This document shows positions 9,583 through 17,215 of a stretch of DNA of 64,000 nt, piece after piece. How positions within the stretch are numbered: the first letter of the stretch is position 1; each line of letters opens with the position of its first letter. The stretch comes from Deltaproteobacteria bacterium (lineage in GTDB: Bacteria; Myxococcota_A; Polyangia; Polyangiales; Ga0077539). The notes below the pieces were generated by a model, which was not told the DNA's origin, ran no database searches, and was given only the letters and a program-made list of their open reading frames with translations. The stretch is taken from the NCBI GenBank assembly GCA_016704445.1, contig JADJAE010000172.1, positions 1-64,000 on the forward strand, in the 5' to 3' direction. The position numbers and the translations under genes are program-made.

Positions 9583-9945
9583 GCGGCGGTTCAGTCGGCC
9601 GAAGGGCCCGCGTCGGCGGCCCGCGTCGGTGTCGGCGCCCGCATCCACGCCCGTGTCGACGACGGAGCCGGTGTCGGTGACGGCAACGGAGCCGGTGTCG
9701 GTGGCGGTCCCCGAGTCGGTGCGGCCGACGCGAGGGACGCAGGCGGGGATGGCGGCGGCAGCGGCGGCGTTGGCGGGGCAGCAGATGCACGAGAGGCCGT
9801 TGCACTCACGCTCCGGGGCGGACTCGTTGCGGCAGAGGTCGGTCTCCGCGTTGCAGTCGGAGTTCTGCTGGCAGCGCTGACCCGAGGACTGCGTGGTGCA
9901 GCCGAGCATCGTCACGAAAAGAAACAAGAACGCGGTCCATCGCAT
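9544..9945 (-). CDS. Small Cys-rich lipoprotein with Asp/Thr/Gly tail
   Basis: The 133-residue product starts at ATG 9945 with the lipoprotein signal MRWTAFLFLFVTMLGC (lipobox Cys16). It then has a compact Cys cluster (QRCQQNSDCNAETDLCRN, CNGLSCICCP), followed by a repetitive Asp/Thr/Gly linker (DTGSVAVTDTGSVVDTG). Unlike most surface proteins of this type in the window, the linker is at the C-terminus. The last residues are Arg-rich and overlap miaA antisense by 39 bases, so the true C-terminus may be shifted by an indel. Probably an outer-membrane or surface lipoprotein of unknown function. Confidence 0.6.
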   Translation of the reverse strand: MRWTAFLFLFVTMLGCTTQSSGQRCQQNSDCNAETDLCRNESAPERECNGLSCICCPANAAAAAAIPACVPRVGRTDSGTATDTGSVAVTDTGSVVDTGVDAGADTDAGRRRGPFGRLNRRSALQPLRERVPP

Positions 9946-10059
9946 GATCGTCGGGCACTCCACGGAGGCGAAACGTCGGGTCGTTCGCGGCGGCGCAGTC
10001 TATCCAGACGGCCTCGCATGGCAATGGGTAGTGCTGCCGTGGTCGCGCGAGTCCGCCGT

Positions 10060-10078
10060 TAGAGCGGGAACCGCTCTA
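10060..10078 (-). terminator. Hairpin at the 3' end of the radical SAM operon
   Basis: A perfect 8-bp stem (TAGAGCGG / CCGCTCTA) with a 3-base GAA loop. Its promoter-distal arm begins at the TAG stop of the last gene in the minus-strand operon. No T-run follows, so termination is inferred from position and stem strength only. Confidence 0.45.
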
Positions 10079-10414
10079 GCGCCCCAGCGCCCCGCAGAGC
10101 AGCGCCCCGGCGGCCAGCGCCAGCGCCAGCGCGTAGCCCGCCCGCGAAGGGCGCACCGAGGCCCCGAGCGTGAGCGCGCACGACGCCAACAGCAGGTCGA
10201 CCGAGCGGTCGAGCCAGCGCCCCCGCGCCTGCGAGGCGATGTACACCGCCCGGCGGACGTCCGCCTCCCAGAGGCTCCTCGTGGCCAGCACCGCCGCCAG
10301 CGCCCCGAGGGCGCAGAGCCCGGCCAGCGCCCTCGACCAGCGCCCCGGCAGCGCCAGCGCCAGCGCGCTCGCCGCCAGCGCCACCCCGATCGGAACCATC
10401 GGGATCACGCTCAT
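10076..10414 (-). CDS. Small membrane protein, last gene of the radical SAM operon
   Basis: The 112-residue product is mostly hydrophobic, with predicted helices at IPMVPIGVALAASALALALP, ALAGLCALGALAAVLA and two in the C-terminal half (VDLLLASCALTLGASV, ALALALAAGALLCGA). Between the second and third is a soluble loop, WEADVRRAVYIASQARGRW. ATG 10414 overlaps the stop of the preceding gene (ATGA), which decides the start over the GTG two codons upstream. No known family is recognised. It pairs with the preceding 99-residue membrane protein and may form a small membrane complex, such as an exporter or anchor for the operon's product. That role is inference only. Confidence 0.7.
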   Translation of the reverse strand: MSVIPMVPIGVALAASALALALPGRWSRALAGLCALGALAAVLATRSLWEADVRRAVYIASQARGRWLDRSVDLLLASCALTLGASVRPSRAGYALALALAAGALLCGALGR

Positions 10415-10710
10415 GGCCACAGCCCCAGCAGCGCCCCGGCGGCGCCCAGGGCCAGCGCCACGTGCAGGTTGCGGTCGCCGCGCAGCCAGCGGGCGCGTCC
10501 CGCGAGGGCGGTGAGCGCCACGGCGAGGGCCAGGGTGAGGTAGGCGGTCACCAGCATCCGGTCGAGGAAGGGGGAGCGCTCGGCCCAGACCACCATCGCG
10601 GGGTCGGGCTCGGGGTGCGTGCTGCGCTCGATCAGGGCCACCAGCGTGCGGACCATCGGCGCGACGGAGAGCGCGAGCGAGAGGCCCACGCTCCAGGGGC
10701 GGGCGCTCAC
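10411..10710 (-). CDS. Small membrane protein in the radical SAM operon
   Basis: A 99-residue protein starting at GTG 10710, whose start overlaps the stop of the radical SAM gene (GTGA). It has hydrophobic segments at residues 6-27 (SVGLSLALSVAPMVRTLVAL), 51-69 (RMLVTAYLTLALAVALTALA) and 83-98 (VALALGAAGALLGLW), separated by charged loops. No motif is recognised. The similar size and build of the next gene suggests the two are partners. Four-base overlaps on both sides argue strongly that it is a real, co-translated gene. Confidence 0.7.
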   Translation of the reverse strand: MSARPWSVGLSLALSVAPMVRTLVALIERSTHPEPDPAMVVWAERSPFLDRMLVTAYLTLALAVALTALAGRARWLRGDRNLHVALALGAAGALLGLWP

Positions 10711-11834
10711 GGGGAGGCGCTCACGGCGTGAAAGGCGATCACCCTCGGGCACTCCGGGTCGGAAGAGAACCCGTGGCCCAGGTGACGGCTGACGACCTTG
10801 CAGCCGCCACGGCACACCCGCCGCAGCGGGCACGACGCGCACGGCTCCGGCGGGGCTGCGACGAAGGCCCGAAACGCCGCGATGCCTTCGTCCCCTGGAG
10901 CGTCGTCGAAGCTGCACCCGCCGGCGCTGCCGTCGCGGCGCACCGACCCGAGGTGTCCTCCGGCCTCGCAGCCGAAGACCCCGAAGCGCTCCAGCATCGC
11001 CGCGTCGGGCAGCGCCCCGGACACCAGCGGCACCAGCGCGCAGTCGACGCGCACCGAGAAGCCATCCCCCAGCGTCGGGGAGAGCGAGCGCAGGGTCTCT
11101 CCGAGGGCGTCGCACTGGGCGGGCGTGAGCCTCCGGGCGAGGTAGTCCAGCGAGGCCGCGCGCCCCGCGGGCTTGTAGCGCAGCAGCTGCAGCTCGCGCG
11201 CCCCGAGGGAGCGCACATGGTCGACGGTGGCCGAGAGGCCGTGGACGTTCTGACGGGTGAGCACGTGGTTGACGCCCACCGCGACGCCTTGGGCGCGCAG
11301 CGTGGCGATGGCCCGCTCGGCGACCGCGACGCCGTCGAAGCCTCGCACCGCCTCGTAGCCGCCGAGCACCCCGTCGTGGGAGACGTTCACCTGCGCGAAG
11401 GAGCGGAGCGCCCGGGCGCGGGCGGGGGTGAGCCCGTAGCCGCTGGTGGTGACCACCGGGGTGAGGCCCAGCGAGCGGGCCTCGTCGGCGAGCTCGCCGA
11501 GGTCGTCGCGCAGCAGGGGCTCGCCGCCCCCGAAGGCGACGGTGAAGACCCCGGAGGCGTGGAGCTCGCGAAGGGTTTTACGGAGCTGGGTAAGGGGGAC
11601 GTGGGCGCCGTCGGTGGTGGCCGACTGGTAGCAGCCCGAGCAGTCGACCGGGCAGCGCGCGGTGACCGCGACGTGCACCTCCAGCGGGGCGGAGACGTGG
11701 CCCGGAGGGAAGGTCGCGGGAGGGAGCCCCAGGCGGTCGGCGCGGCGGTGGTCGAGGGCCACGAGGGTGTCGTCGCCAAGCCGGATCCAGGCGCCGAAGG
11801 GCTCTCGGCGCGCCCTGGTGATGGATGGGCTCAC
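10707..11834 (-). CDS. Radical SAM/SPASM-type peptide-modifying enzyme (predicted)
   Basis: The 375-residue product carries the radical SAM cluster motif CxxxCxxC (CPVDCSGC, Cys61/65/68) and the GGEP-type motif VAFGGGEPLLRDDL. Its Cys-rich C-terminal region (FGCEAGG, GGCSF, CASCPLRRVCRGGCK, DPECPRV) resembles SPASM/twitch domains that bind extra Fe-S clusters. Enzymes with this architecture mostly modify ribosomal peptides (PqqE, sactipeptide and mycofactocin maturases). The N-terminal 50 residues look like a small peptide-binding extension. The start is GTG 11834. A small protein gene lies immediately upstream and two tiny membrane proteins downstream, all overlapping. Substrate is not known; the upstream small protein is the best candidate. 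Confidence 0.88.
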   Translation of the reverse strand: MSPSITRARREPFGAWIRLGDDTLVALDHRRADRLGLPPATFPPGHVSAPLEVHVAVTARCPVDCSGCYQSATTDGAHVPLTQLRKTLRELHASGVFTVAFGGGEPLLRDDLGELADEARSLGLTPVVTTSGYGLTPARARALRSFAQVNVSHDGVLGGYEAVRGFDGVAVAERAIATLRAQGVAVGVNHVLTRQNVHGLSATVDHVRSLGARELQLLRYKPAGRAASLDYLARRLTPAQCDALGETLRSLSPTLGDGFSVRVDCALVPLVSGALPDAAMLERFGVFGCEAGGHLGSVRRDGSAGGCSFDDAPGDEGIAAFRAFVAAPPEPCASCPLRRVCRGGCKVVSRHLGHGFSSDPECPRVIAFHAVSASP

Positions 11835-12051
11835 AGCGCTTCGGGGGCAGCGCGGGCTCGGGCTCGTCGGGCTCGTCGGGCTCGTCGTCCTTCGGGTCGA
11901 GCGAGGCGGCGACGGCGGCGAGGAGGGCGGTGCCGAGGGTGGCCGAGAGGAAGAGCATCTCCACGGCGCTGCCGATGGAGGAGCAGTTGGCGCCTGGGCC
12001 CCGGCGCACCACCAGCACGCCGTCGGTCGTGTCTTCGACGGCCTCGCTCAT
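11831..12051 (-). CDS. Candidate precursor/partner peptide of the radical SAM enzyme (frame slips at its 3' end)
   Basis: ATG 12051 overlaps the preceding stop (ATGA) and opens a small protein: MSEAVEDTTDGVLVVRRG, then PGANCSSIGSAVEMLF, a hydrophobic stretch LSATLGTALLAAVAASL and an acidic tail of DEP repeats. After about 65 residues the frame does not stop but runs into the radical SAM gene in another register. A neighbouring frame ends at TGA 11831-11833, exactly overlapping the enzyme's GTG start. A one-base indel in the CCCCC run near 11843 would therefore give a normal protein of about 73 residues. A small protein with one Cys in a Gly/Ser context directly before a SPASM-type enzyme suggests a modified peptide, but it could also be a membrane-anchored partner. 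Confidence 0.6.
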
Positions 12052-14240
12052 GGGGCGGGGACCACCTCGACATCGAGCACGGTCTCGCCCACGTCGCTGT
12101 TGTTGGCGCTGCGCTCGCACACGGTGTAACGCCCCGCCCGAAGGTCGCGGGCGACCGAGAACGCGGGGCTGTCCGCGAGGGTTCCGTCGATCAAGGGGCA
12201 GGTGAAGGGCCCGTTGGCGTTGGCGGTGGTGAGCAGCCGCCCGTCGGGATCGAAGAGGTCGAGCACGAGCGAGGTGCTGGGGCAGAGCCCGTTGGCGCCG
12301 GCCACGCGAGCGACGAGCCGCGCTCCGGCGGTCGCCTCCACGGAGACGCAGTCGAGGTCGCCCGAGCTGAGGCTCCCTCGCACCGACGACGAGGCGCCGG
12401 GGAGGGCCTGCGCGAGGCTCACCCGATCATTGGGCTCGGCCTCCGCGGTGGGCGTCGCGCAGCGGCCGGTGTTGAAGCCCGTGGCGTGGCAGACCTGCCC
12501 CGAGGCGCAGCCCAGGGAGAGCGTTCGAGGGTCGCAGGCCCCGGACTCGCCGACGCCCTGGCAGACGCCCGCGCCCGAGGCGACGCTGCAGCGGAGCTCG
12601 CCGTCGCAGCGGGGGGCGGCGGCGCGGCAGGCGGCGCCCGGGGCGCTCCCGTCGGCCCGGCAGCGGCCCGCGGTGGGGGAGGCTCCGTCGCGGGCGCAGG
12701 TGGTCCCGGTGGCGCAGATCACGCCGGAGGAGAAGAGCTCGCAGGGCTCACCGACGGTGGCGACGCGCACGCAGCGACCCGAGGCGGGGGTTGCCGTGTT
12801 GGTGCAGACGAGGCCGGCGTTGCAGGCGGCTCCGGTGGCGCGGCAGCGGCCCGCCTCGAGGCCGTCGGTGAAGCAGCGCCCCCGGGTGCGGTCGGTCGGA
12901 TCGGTGAGGAAGCACACGTTGCCGGTCATGCAGGGGACGAAGGCGGTGCAGACCTCGCCGGGGGCCGCCGCGGCGCCGTTGCAGCGGGCGGGGGTGACGC
13001 CGGTGTTGCAGGTGAGCCCTGCGCCGGTGCAGGCGTTGCCGGCTGCGCAGGCCATCCCCGGGACCGTCGCCGCGTCGGTGCACCGCCCGACGGACTGCGA
13101 GCCGTGGGCGAAGTGGCAGGCCTGGCCCGAAGGGCACGCGGAGTCGGCGAGGTTGCACTCCCCGCCGCGGGCTACGGTGACGCGGCAGGCGGAGGTGCCC
13201 GGCTCGCAGGCGAGGCCCTCGCCGGTGCAGCGGTCGCCCGAGGCGCAGGCGGCGTTGGCGACGGTGCCTCGGGCGCGGCAGACGCCCACGGCGCCGGGCT
13301 GGGTGACGCACGTAGCGTCGGCGGAGCAGCGGTTCCAGGCCGAGGCGCCGGCCTCGCAGGGCATGCCGGGGGGCTGCGCGCGGAAGCAGAGGTTGGTGGT
13401 GGTGTCGCAGGAGAGGCCAGACTCGCAGGCGTCGCTGGCGCATGGGGTGCCGGGCGCGGTGCCGGCGCGGCGGCACGAGCCTTCGACGGCGCCGGGGGTG
13501 GGGCCCACGCAGGTGAGCCCCGGGGCGCAGGCTCCGGTGAGCTGCCGGCGGTCGCAGCGGGCGCCCTCGGCGATGGGGGCGACCTCCTCGACGGTGAGCT
13601 CGAAGGCGCCCTGCACCACGCGGCCCGGGAGGGCGGCGGTGGAGGCGAGGCCGCCGACGGCGATGTGCACCACGGCCCCGGCGGGGAGCGCTGCGGTGGC
13701 GACGCGGGAGGCGAAGCGGTTGCGGCTGGCGGCGGTCGCGGTGGGGTCGTCGTTGTTGCAGAAGAAGTCGCGGGGGTTGGCCACGCAGGCGCGCATCGCG
13801 AGCACGGAGAGGGTGGTGTCGAAGGTGGCCGCGGTGCCGGGGTTGGCGGTGCTCACCCGGAGCGATCCGGCGCGGCGCATCACATAGCGAAACACCCGCT
13901 GGTAGGTCGTTCGGAAGCCGCACTGGTTGCTGAAGGCGGCGGGGGGCTGGAGGCCGAGGGTGTTGCTGTTGCGGAGGCCCCGGTTGTCGCCGGTGAGCCG
14001 GGTGACCTCGCCCTCGAGGGCGCCCAGCTCGACGAGGTCTTCGACCTCGACGTCGTTGCACTCCGTGGGCAGCGGCACGTCGGGAGAGGTCCGCTGCACG
14101 TCCACCGCGGGGACGTCTGCCGGAGGGACGTCCATCGCTCCCGAGTCGGACCCGGCATCGAGGGGGCTTGCAGGTTGGGGGTCGGTGCCACAACCAAGGA
14201 GGGCCGCCGCGACCAGGGGCGCGAGGAGTGGGTATCGCAT
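12048..14240 (-). CDS. Large Cys-rich surface lipoprotein, first gene of the radical SAM operon
   Basis: The 730-residue product starts at ATG 14240 with a lipoprotein signal (LLAPLVAAALLGC). A Pro/Asp/Val linker follows (DVPPADVPAVDVQ), then a region that reads like a bacterial pre-peptidase/jelly-roll domain (FDTTLSVLAMRACVANPRDF...). The middle is about fifteen Cys-containing units of the style CASGDRCTGEGLACEPGTSA. The C-terminal domain (EAEPNDRVSLAQALPGASSS ... GARLVARV) again resembles a PPC-like domain. This architecture is common in myxobacterial outer-membrane proteins. It heads the operon, with an ATGA overlap into the small candidate-precursor gene. That it is co-transcribed with a radical SAM enzyme is unusual and could mean it is a display scaffold or receptor. 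Confidence 0.75.
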   Translation of the reverse strand: MRYPLLAPLVAAALLGCGTDPQPASPLDAGSDSGAMDVPPADVPAVDVQRTSPDVPLPTECNDVEVEDLVELGALEGEVTRLTGDNRGLRNSNTLGLQPPAAFSNQCGFRTTYQRVFRYVMRRAGSLRVSTANPGTAATFDTTLSVLAMRACVANPRDFFCNNDDPTATAASRNRFASRVATAALPAGAVVHIAVGGLASTAALPGRVVQGAFELTVEEVAPIAEGARCDRRQLTGACAPGLTCVGPTPGAVEGSCRRAGTAPGTPCASDACESGLSCDTTTNLCFRAQPPGMPCEAGASAWNRCSADATCVTQPGAVGVCRARGTVANAACASGDRCTGEGLACEPGTSACRVTVARGGECNLADSACPSGQACHFAHGSQSVGRCTDAATVPGMACAAGNACTGAGLTCNTGVTPARCNGAAAAPGEVCTAFVPCMTGNVCFLTDPTDRTRGRCFTDGLEAGRCRATGAACNAGLVCTNTATPASGRCVRVATVGEPCELFSSGVICATGTTCARDGASPTAGRCRADGSAPGAACRAAAPRCDGELRCSVASGAGVCQGVGESGACDPRTLSLGCASGQVCHATGFNTGRCATPTAEAEPNDRVSLAQALPGASSSVRGSLSSGDLDCVSVEATAGARLVARVAGANGLCPSTSLVLDLFDPDGRLLTTANANGPFTCPLIDGTLADSPAFSVARDLRAGRYTVCERSANNSDVGETVLDVEVVPAP

Positions 14241-14370
14241 GAGGGCCCGGGATGATGGTGCAACCCGGGTGCGGGTGTCGAGCGCCGCTGCAGGGCCACC
14301 ACCCATTACCGACACCGCAAACGAGCGCTCGGACAGGGCGCTTTTCGGGTGAGGTGCCTGCTAGGCTGTG

Positions 14371-15498
14371 ATGACCCCAATGACAAACACGGTGGATGGC
14401 CTCGTGGAAAAAATACGCGAACAGCTTTCTTCGAGGAAGCGCGAGTCCGAAGAGCGGGTGGCCCGCATCAAGGCCGCCGCGGACGAGTACCTGAAGGCGA
14501 TCGAGGCCGACCTGGTGGCCGATGTGGCGGTGCGCGTGGGCTTGGAGACGCAGCGCAGCACGTCGGCGGTGAAGGCCGCGCTGACGCTGCGCTCGCTGAT
14601 CGAGTCACTGCCCGAGGCGAGGTTGAGGACGGAGCCTGCGCAACAGCAACAGCAGCCGACGGCGGAGGCGGCGGTGGGCGAGGTGCACGAGGAGGCCCAT
14701 GAAGAGCCGAGGGCGCCGGTGGCCCCGCGGCGGGTGGAGACCGACCCGGAGATCGAGGCGCTCTACAAAGAGTTTCACTCGATGGAGTTCGATAGCCTGA
14801 GCGACGGGCTGTTCAAGCCGTGGGCGGAGGAGTTCGCGTGCCGGGCGAGGGGGCTCCAGGCGAGGGGGCTGTCCGACGGCAACGACCTGCTGACGCGGAT
14901 GTTCAGGGTGCTGACGGCGAAGGCCTTCCAGAGAAACACCCGGGACATCTTCGGGCTGGCGCGCAACCACCACGGCGACTGGGTGGCGCGCGCCGAGCGG
15001 GCGAAGCGGGAGCGCGAGCAGGTGCAGGCGGGTCCGGCGCCGCGCTCGGTGTCGACGCGCATCGTGATCCCCGAGGCGCTGCGGGCGGCGGTGGCGACCC
15101 CCGAGGAGGACGAGGGCGCCACCTGGCCCGAGCTGCCGAAGCTGCTGGCGCTCTGCGCCGAGCGGCCGCTGGTGCTGCTGGGCGGCGTGGTGAAGCAGGA
15201 GAAGCTGGAGCGCTTGAAGAAGCACCTGGGCGCCGAGGTCGAGTGGATCGCCACGGACAACGGCAACCCCCAGGGCATCGCATCGCTCGAGCGTCGGGTG
15301 CGCGAAGGCCGCGTCGGGGCCGTGGTGGTGCTGGAGGAGCTGATAGGCCACCGGCACTTCTCGCCCGTGGTCGACGCCGCGAGGCAGGTGATGATGCCCA
15401 TCGCCTACGGCGCCAAGGCGGGCAAGGCCTCCATCGTGAGGGCGCTGCAGGACATCGAGGCCATGCTGGGCAAGGAGCCCCCGGCCGCGGGGGCGTGA
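14371..15498 (+). CDS. Coiled-coil protein with C-terminal DUF2325-like domain
   Basis: The 375-residue product begins at ATG 14371 (a GTG codon directly precedes it). Residues 1-60 are a charged coiled coil (REQLSSRKRESEERVARIKA). A low-complexity Gln/Glu/Ala hinge follows at about 90-115, then a helical middle domain (LFKPWAEEFACRARGLQARG). The last 110 residues read LVLLGGVVKQEKLERLKKHL ... GRVGAVVVLEELIGHRHFSP, which fits the DUF2325 pattern of a Rossmann-like fold with a conserved His after a beta strand. DUF2325 has no firm function. The gene is divergent from the large lipoprotein and monocistronic by spacing. Confidence 0.65.
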   Translation: MTPMTNTVDGLVEKIREQLSSRKRESEERVARIKAAADEYLKAIEADLVADVAVRVGLETQRSTSAVKAALTLRSLIESLPEARLRTEPAQQQQQPTAEAAVGEVHEEAHEEPRAPVAPRRVETDPEIEALYKEFHSMEFDSLSDGLFKPWAEEFACRARGLQARGLSDGNDLLTRMFRVLTAKAFQRNTRDIFGLARNHHGDWVARAERAKREREQVQAGPAPRSVSTRIVIPEALRAAVATPEEDEGATWPELPKLLALCAERPLVLLGGVVKQEKLERLKKHLGAEVEWIATDNGNPQGIASLERRVREGRVGAVVVLEELIGHRHFSPVVDAARQVMMPIAYGAKAGKASIVRALQDIEAMLGKEPPAAGA

Positions 15499-15781
15499 GG
15501 GGCGGCGCTCACGCCATCAGTCCCTGCCATCGCCGGAGCGGAGCGACGGGAGAGTCCGCCCACGTCGTCAGTCACCGCCTTCACCGGAGCGGAGCGACGG
15601 GGCGCCCCAGATCCGAGTGGGAGCCGCTCTACGGGCCGTCGGCTGGGTCGTCAGGGCCAGGCACCTGGCACAGCGTCTTGACGCCATCTCTCAGGATCAA
15701 CCGCCCGATCGTCACAGCGTCCTCAACTGGGACTACATACAAGCTGACCCAGCACACCCCGCACCTATCCACTAGGGTAGG
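15499..15781. repeat. Intergenic stretch with an imperfect tandem repeat
   Basis: The 18-base string CCGGAGCGGAGCGACGGG occurs at 15533-15550 and again at 15584-15601, each preceded by a similar CATCAGTC.../CGTCAGTC... lead. This makes an imperfect repeat of about 45 bases with a 51-base period. The rest, 15660-15780, is the most AT-rich part of the local sequence and probably holds the promoter of the Mur-ligase operon. A TTGACG at 15678 has no matching -10 element that I can defend. Confidence 0.5.
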
Positions 15782-17215
15782 ATGGCCGCTCTACCTCGAA
15801 TGCCAAGCTCACCTCCCTTCACAGCCAACCGCCACGTCCACCTCGTCGGGATCGGTGGCATCGGCGTCTCGGCGATCGCCCACGCGCTGCTCGACCTCGG
15901 CCTGACCATCACGGGGTCGGACACCCGGGAGTCGCGGCTCACGCGCGAGCTCGCGGCGCGCGGCGCGCGGGTCACGATCGGGCACGATCCGCAGGCCATT
16001 GATGGCGCCGAGGCGGTGATCTATTCGTCCGCGATCGCGCCCCACGACGTCGAGCTCGTCGCCGCACGAGCGCGCGGGATCCCCACGCTGCACCGAGCCG
16101 CGGCGCTCGGCCGCCTGCTCTCGTCCCGGCCCTCCAGCGTCGGAGTCCTGGGCACGCACGGCAAGGGGACCGTCTCGGCCATGGTCACCGCGATCCTCGA
16201 GCGGGCGGGCCTGGCGCCCTCGTTCGTGATCGGGGCGCTCCTGCACGACTTCGGCGGGCGCAACGCGAGGATGTCCGACTCGCCCTGGATGGTCGCCGAG
16301 GTCGACGAGAGCGATGGCTCGATGGCAGACGTCGCGCCGGCCTGCGTCGTGGTCAACAACCTCGAGGCCGACCACCTGAACTTCTACGAAGACCTAGCGC
16401 ACATCCAGCGCGCGGTCGCGGCGTCGATCGACCGGAACGACCGCGACCCCGTCGTTGTGTTCAACGCGTCGTGTCCCGGTGCGTGCGCCACCGTCGCGCG
16501 GCTCCAGCGCCCGCGTCGGCTCGTCTCGGTCGCCGCCTCCACCCCGCTGAACGCCGCGCCCGTGGACTACGCCGTGCGTGACTTGCAGCTGCGGCCCGAG
16601 GGCGCGGCGTTCGTGCTTGAGCACCGCGGCGCGCCGCTCGGAGCGCTCGAGCTCGGCGTGCCCGGTGCGTACAACGTGGAGAACGCCGCCCTTGCCGCCG
16701 CGACGGCGCACGCGCTCGGCGTCGAGTGGTCGGCGATCACCGCCGCACTGCGGTCGTTTGGCGGGCTGGAGAACCGCTTCACGAGCCTGGAGCGCGCCGG
16801 CAGGCGGCTCGTCAAAGACTACGTGAGCCACCCGACCGCGATCCGACGGGTGCTGTCCGCCGCCGCGGCCGACCCGCGACCGCTGACCGCCGTGTTCCGG
16901 CCGTACCGCTTCACGCTCCTGCACTATCTCCATTGCGACTATTCGCGTGCGTTCGACGGGGCCGCCCGCGTCGTGCTTACGGAGTTCGACGCCGGCGGCG
17001 AGGCGCCGATCGATGGCGTCTCGCTCGAGCGTCTGCGCAGCGCCATCGCGGACGCGGGACCCGAGGCGCTCATCGTGACGCCGCTCGGCGAGCTCGAGGG
17101 ATGGCTCATGGCCCACGCGCGCGACGGCCAACAGCTGGTCTTCTTCGGCGGCGACGAGCTCTTCGCCATCGTCGATCGCTACGCCGAGACGCTCGCGGGG
17201 GGGCCGGGCGCGTGA
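15782..17215 (+). CDS. MurC-like Mur ligase outside a cell-wall cluster
   Basis: The 477-residue product has the three-domain layout of UDP-MurNAc:L-alanine ligase. An N-terminal UDP-binding fold (HLVGIGGIGVSAIAHALLDL, TGSDTRESRL) is followed by a P-loop GTHGKGT at residues 124-130, AEVDESDGSMADVAP, NLEADHLNFYED and a C-terminal Rossmann domain. Two signature positions differ from canonical MurC: GTHGKTT is GTHGKGT, and the usual DDYAHHPTEI is DYVSHPTAI, losing one His. These changes suggest altered specificity rather than loss of ATP binding. It is the first gene of a five-gene operon and its stop overlaps the MurD-like gene (GTGA). Start alternatives are ATG 15782 and 15800; the Shine-Dalgarno is weak. 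Confidence 0.85.
   Translation: MAALPRMPSSPPFTANRHVHLVGIGGIGVSAIAHALLDLGLTITGSDTRESRLTRELAARGARVTIGHDPQAIDGAEAVIYSSAIAPHDVELVAARARGIPTLHRAAALGRLLSSRPSSVGVLGTHGKGTVSAMVTAILERAGLAPSFVIGALLHDFGGRNARMSDSPWMVAEVDESDGSMADVAPACVVVNNLEADHLNFYEDLAHIQRAVAASIDRNDRDPVVVFNASCPGACATVARLQRPRRLVSVAASTPLNAAPVDYAVRDLQLRPEGAAFVLEHRGAPLGALELGVPGAYNVENAALAAATAHALGVEWSAITAALRSFGGLENRFTSLERAGRRLVKDYVSHPTAIRRVLSAAAADPRPLTAVFRPYRFTLLHYLHCDYSRAFDGAARVVLTEFDAGGEAPIDGVSLERLRSAIADAGPEALIVTPLGELEGWLMAHARDGQQLVFFGGDELFAIVDRYAETLAGGPGA

Noticed and set aside
10728..14255. A plus-strand open frame of about 1175 codons
   Set aside because: Antisense to four overlapping minus-strand genes; the product is Arg/Gly/Ala-rich with no domain. 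It is open only because of the high GC content.
15678..15720. TTGACG before the Mur operon as a -35 box
   Set aside because: No -10 element at 16-18 bases; too weak to annotate as a promoter.
15782..17215. Calling the first ligase Mpl (muropeptide recycling ligase)
   Set aside because: The N-terminal and central motifs fit MurC as well or better, and key signature residues differ from both, so only MurC-like is claimed.
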